Virus record (IMG/VR): IMGVR_UViG_3300030333_002107
Span: 1 to 30,296 of that record
Origin: a virus
Reading direction: 5' to 3' (one strand)
DNA: 30,296 nucleotides
Below are positions 29,289 to 30,296 of the stretch, one piece after another. Positions within the stretch are counted from its first letter, which is position 1. Every line of letters begins with the position of its first letter. The translations under genes and the position numbers were made by a program. The notes under the pieces are model-generated. The model had not been told where the DNA came from and did not search any database. It saw only the letters and a program-made list of their open reading frames with translations.

Positions 29289-29312
29289 AATATTTCTCCT
29301 AATATTTCATAT

Positions 29313-29341
29313 ATTATAACAAATATTCAGCGCGAAGTCAA
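29313..29341 (-). promoter_or_regulatory. Strong leftward promoter of a divergent pair
   Basis: TTGACT (29341-29336), 17-base spacer, TATAAT (29318-29313) on the - strand, with GGAATATTTC upstream. It drives the 99-aa gene through a leader with a good AGGAG site. The rightward partner is at 29373-29401. Confidence 0.85.
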
Positions 29342-29372
29342 GAAATATTCCTAACACCCCCGAAAATAGTTC

Positions 29373-29401
29373 TTGACAAATACTGTTTATTTTGATATAA
29401 T
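29373..29401 (+). promoter_or_regulatory. Strong rightward promoter, leaderless
   Basis: TTGACA (29373-29378), 17-base spacer, TATAAT (29396-29401) on the + strand, with AAAATAGTTC upstream. The ATG of the 51-aa gene is at 29408, seven bases after the -10 box, so the mRNA should begin at the ATG. It drives the HTH and bS21-like genes. Confidence 0.93.
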
Positions 29402-29407
29402 ATCTGT

Positions 29408-29563
29408 ATGAAAAATAAATGGACAGACCGACAAGTAGACTTACTCAAGAGATTCTATGGTGAAATCACCATAGACGAACTCTGCATCATGCTAGAAAAG
29501 TCCAAGTCCGCTATCTATAGCAAAGTCCATTATCTAAGAAAGAGAGGCTGGACATTCAAATGA
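29408..29563 (+). CDS. Small HTH (SANT/GcrA-like) protein, 51 aa
   Basis: MKNKWTDRQVDLLKRFYGEI opens with the same W-T-D/E signature as the 240-aa and 145-aa HTH proteins; TIDELCIMLEKSKSAIYSKV and HYLRKRGWTFK give the turn and recognition helix. The ATG is the expected first base of the mRNA. It overlaps the bS21-like gene as ATGA, so both are made from one short transcript on the strand opposite to most of its neighbours. It could regulate the divergent promoters next to it. Confidence 0.78.
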   Translation: MKNKWTDRQVDLLKRFYGEITIDELCIMLEKSKSAIYSKVHYLRKRGWTFK

Positions 29564-29754
29564 ATTTCGACAGAAAAATGCGAACATTTCGAAGGAGAGT
29601 ACAACGCTCTGGTGTGTTAGAAGAATATCGAAATCGTATGCATTATGTCAAACCAACGACACGAAGAAGAAACGCTCTTAACGCTGCAAAACGCAGAGAA
29701 TACCGCCGCAGAATGGAAGATCAACTTCCTTCTCGTACAAATAGACTATACTAG
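29560..29754 (+). CDS. rpsU: bS21-like ribosomal protein, 64 aa
   Basis: MNFDRKMRTFRRRVQRSGVL followed by EEYRNRMHYVKPTTRRRNAL aligns with bacterial bS21 (in E. coli [21 protein letters not shown] and KPTTERKRAK), and the end RTNRLY matches its RRTRLY. The first 10-15 residues of bS21 are missing, so the length is 64 compared with about 71. bS21 lies at the 30S platform next to the anti-Shine-Dalgarno end of 16S rRNA. It overlaps the leaderless HTH gene by ATGA. It can be expected to enter host ribosomes; phage bS21 genes have been reported from marine viruses. Confidence 0.88.
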   Translation: MNFDRKMRTFRRRVQRSGVLEEYRNRMHYVKPTTRRRNALNAAKRREYRRRMEDQLPSRTNRLY

Positions 29755-29851
29755 CAGTAAAAAAGTCGACACTCATAAGCAAAAATAAAATATTTTATCA
29801 TCAACTGAACCCAGCAAAACTCAGCGGGCAAATAGGTGAGAAAAATGATTC

Positions 29852-29880
29852 TTGCGTTTTTGTTAAAAGTATGTTATAAT
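29852..29880 (+). promoter_or_regulatory. Possible promoter before the long hairpin
   Basis: TTGCGT (29852-29857), 17-base spacer, TATAAT (29875-29880), with TGT before the -10 (extended -10). It is weaker than the others because the -35 matches only at three bases. Transcripts would run into the hairpin at 29927-30010. Confidence 0.45.
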
Positions 29881-29926
29881 ATTAGATATTATTTGATAGC
29901 AATCAAGATATTGCAGTTTATACAAT

Positions 29927-30010
29927 CAACAAAAGAGTATCGCAATTAAAGTTCTTTACGGGAGCGAAGCGGGAGTAAAGAATCTTTTAATTCCGATATC
30001 TCGTTGTTTG
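29927..30010 (+). ncRNA. Long imperfect hairpin, candidate structured RNA or DNA element
   Basis: The two arms 29928-29959 and 29975-30008 pair over about 28 bases with small bulges. The top stem TTCTTTAC/GTAAAGAA (29952-29959 and 29975-29982) is perfect. The loop (29960-29974) contains GCGAAGC, a sequence known for forming an unusually stable mini-hairpin in single-stranded DNA. It lacks a clear U tract, so it is not a simple terminator. Possible origin, packaging or small-RNA element. Confidence 0.5.
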
Positions 30011-30230
30011 TTATGCGATTTCAATCAATCCCTATGACCATTTGAATCAAATAATACTTTAAAAGCCAAGACAAATCCACACATATTCACCAACTGACTA
30101 CAATTGCGCCCAATTTTTGATATAATTTTCCTTAATTTTGCCAAGTCCGAAAGGTATTTTTTGTCAAAGGACTTTACATAACTTTATCGACAAAGCACCC
30201 TTATTCCAAATTTCCCCTAGATTGTATAAA

Positions 30231-30280
30231 CCCCGTTGCGGTTTGGGGTAAAGGGGGTCAGAACGACCCCGTTGCGGTTT
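30231..30280. repeat. Direct repeat of 14 bases with intervening hairpin
   Basis: CCCCGTTGCGGTTT occurs at 30231-30244 and 30267-30280, 36 bases apart. GGGGTC (30254-30259) pairs with GACCCC (30265-30270). The local GC content is much higher than around it. It lies at the window edge, so it may continue beyond it. Confidence 0.75.
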
Positions 30281-30296
30281 AGTTTAAGAAGTATTC

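Larger units (their letters stand above)
29755..30296. other. Non-coding right-end region
   Basis: No frame of useful length with a ribosome site is present over 540 bases, on either strand. It contains an AT-rich palindrome (29785-29798, ATAAAATATTTTAT), a possible promoter (29852-29880), a long imperfect hairpin (29927-30010), an extended -10-like site (30118-30126) and short repeats at the right edge (30231-30280). It could be an intergenic control or replication region; nothing proves which. Confidence 0.6.

Noticed and set aside
29785-29798. Perfect 14-base AT palindrome as an operator
   Set aside because: AT-rich palindromes arise often by chance in such sequence; mentioned only as part of the gene-free region.
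30098-30126. Promoter at the TATAAT of 30121
   Set aside because: The extended TGA-TATAAT is present, but no -35 hexamer matches at 16-18 bases; not listed as a promoter.
30143-30174. Hairpin AAGTCC/GGACTT
   Set aside because: Six pairs with a 20-base loop; too weak to claim a structure.
1-30296. CRISPR arrays, insertion sequences, integrase or tRNA genes
   Set aside because: No evenly spaced repeats, transposase or integrase motifs, or cloverleaf structures were seen.

Overview
This window looks like part of the genome of a lytic, tailed marine bacteriophage with low GC content. The evidence is a tail-fibre module on the + strand, a long tightly packed block of replication, recombination and nucleotide-metabolism genes on the - strand, and a lysis cassette. 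The promoters are near-perfect bacterial sigma-70 sites (TTGACA, 17 bases, TATAAT) and no RNA polymerase gene is visible, so these genes are probably read by host RNA polymerase. The promoter type argues against a Bacteroidetes host. The mix of a bS21-like ribosomal protein, Hsp20, 2OG-Fe(II) oxygenases, a B12-dependent ribonucleotide reductase and low GC fits phages of abundant marine Alphaproteobacteria such as SAR11. That host guess is inference.

Layout. Bases 1-1391 (+): the end of a tail-fibre protein with a peptidase-S74-type chaperone tail, then a second fibre protein. A bidirectional terminator (about 1400-1423) separates this from the - strand block. Bases 1425-18088 (-): class II ribonucleotide reductase, 5'-3' exonuclease, SbcC/SbcD (gp46/gp47-like) recombination nuclease, peroxiredoxin, gp32-like ssDNA-binding protein, UvsW-like helicase, two 2OG oxygenases, family A DNA polymerase, primase, ParB-like protein, glutaredoxin, an HTH protein and DnaB helicase. 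Most genes overlap by ATGA or TAATG junctions. Bases 18163-23810 (-): an HTH-repeat protein, an NAD-dependent DNA ligase split into two separate genes, a GIY-YIG-like protein, a SET-domain protein with a complete post-SET zinc motif, a PC4-like ssDNA-binding protein and small membrane proteins. Bases 23862-29288 (-): an accessory and lysis region with a secreted EF-hand protein, acyl carrier protein, a third 2OG oxygenase, holin-like protein, a very cationic Trp-rich small ORF, lysozyme, Hsp20 with a structured 5' leader, and several small membrane proteins. Bases 29408-29754 (+): a 51-residue HTH protein and a bS21-like ribosomal protein. The last 540 bases have no gene I can support but hold a long imperfect hairpin and short repeats.

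How the parts fit together. Eight strong promoters share an extended consensus (AAAAATAnTTCTTGACA, then a T-rich spacer and TATAATAT). In three of them the ATG lies 7-8 bases after the -10 box, which predicts leaderless mRNAs. One of these starts the small operon that carries the bS21-like gene, which raises the possibility that the phage adjusts the host's translation initiation. Polymerase, primase, DnaB, SSB, exonuclease, ligase halves and SbcCD form a near-complete replisome and recombination set fed by the B12-dependent reductase, with glutaredoxin and peroxiredoxin as redox partners. The least explained parts are the structured RNA leader of hsp20, the leaderless promoter and bS21 pairing, the lysis cassette (a hydrophobic segment in frame upstream of the lysozyme start, and the cationic ORF), and the right-end hairpin.
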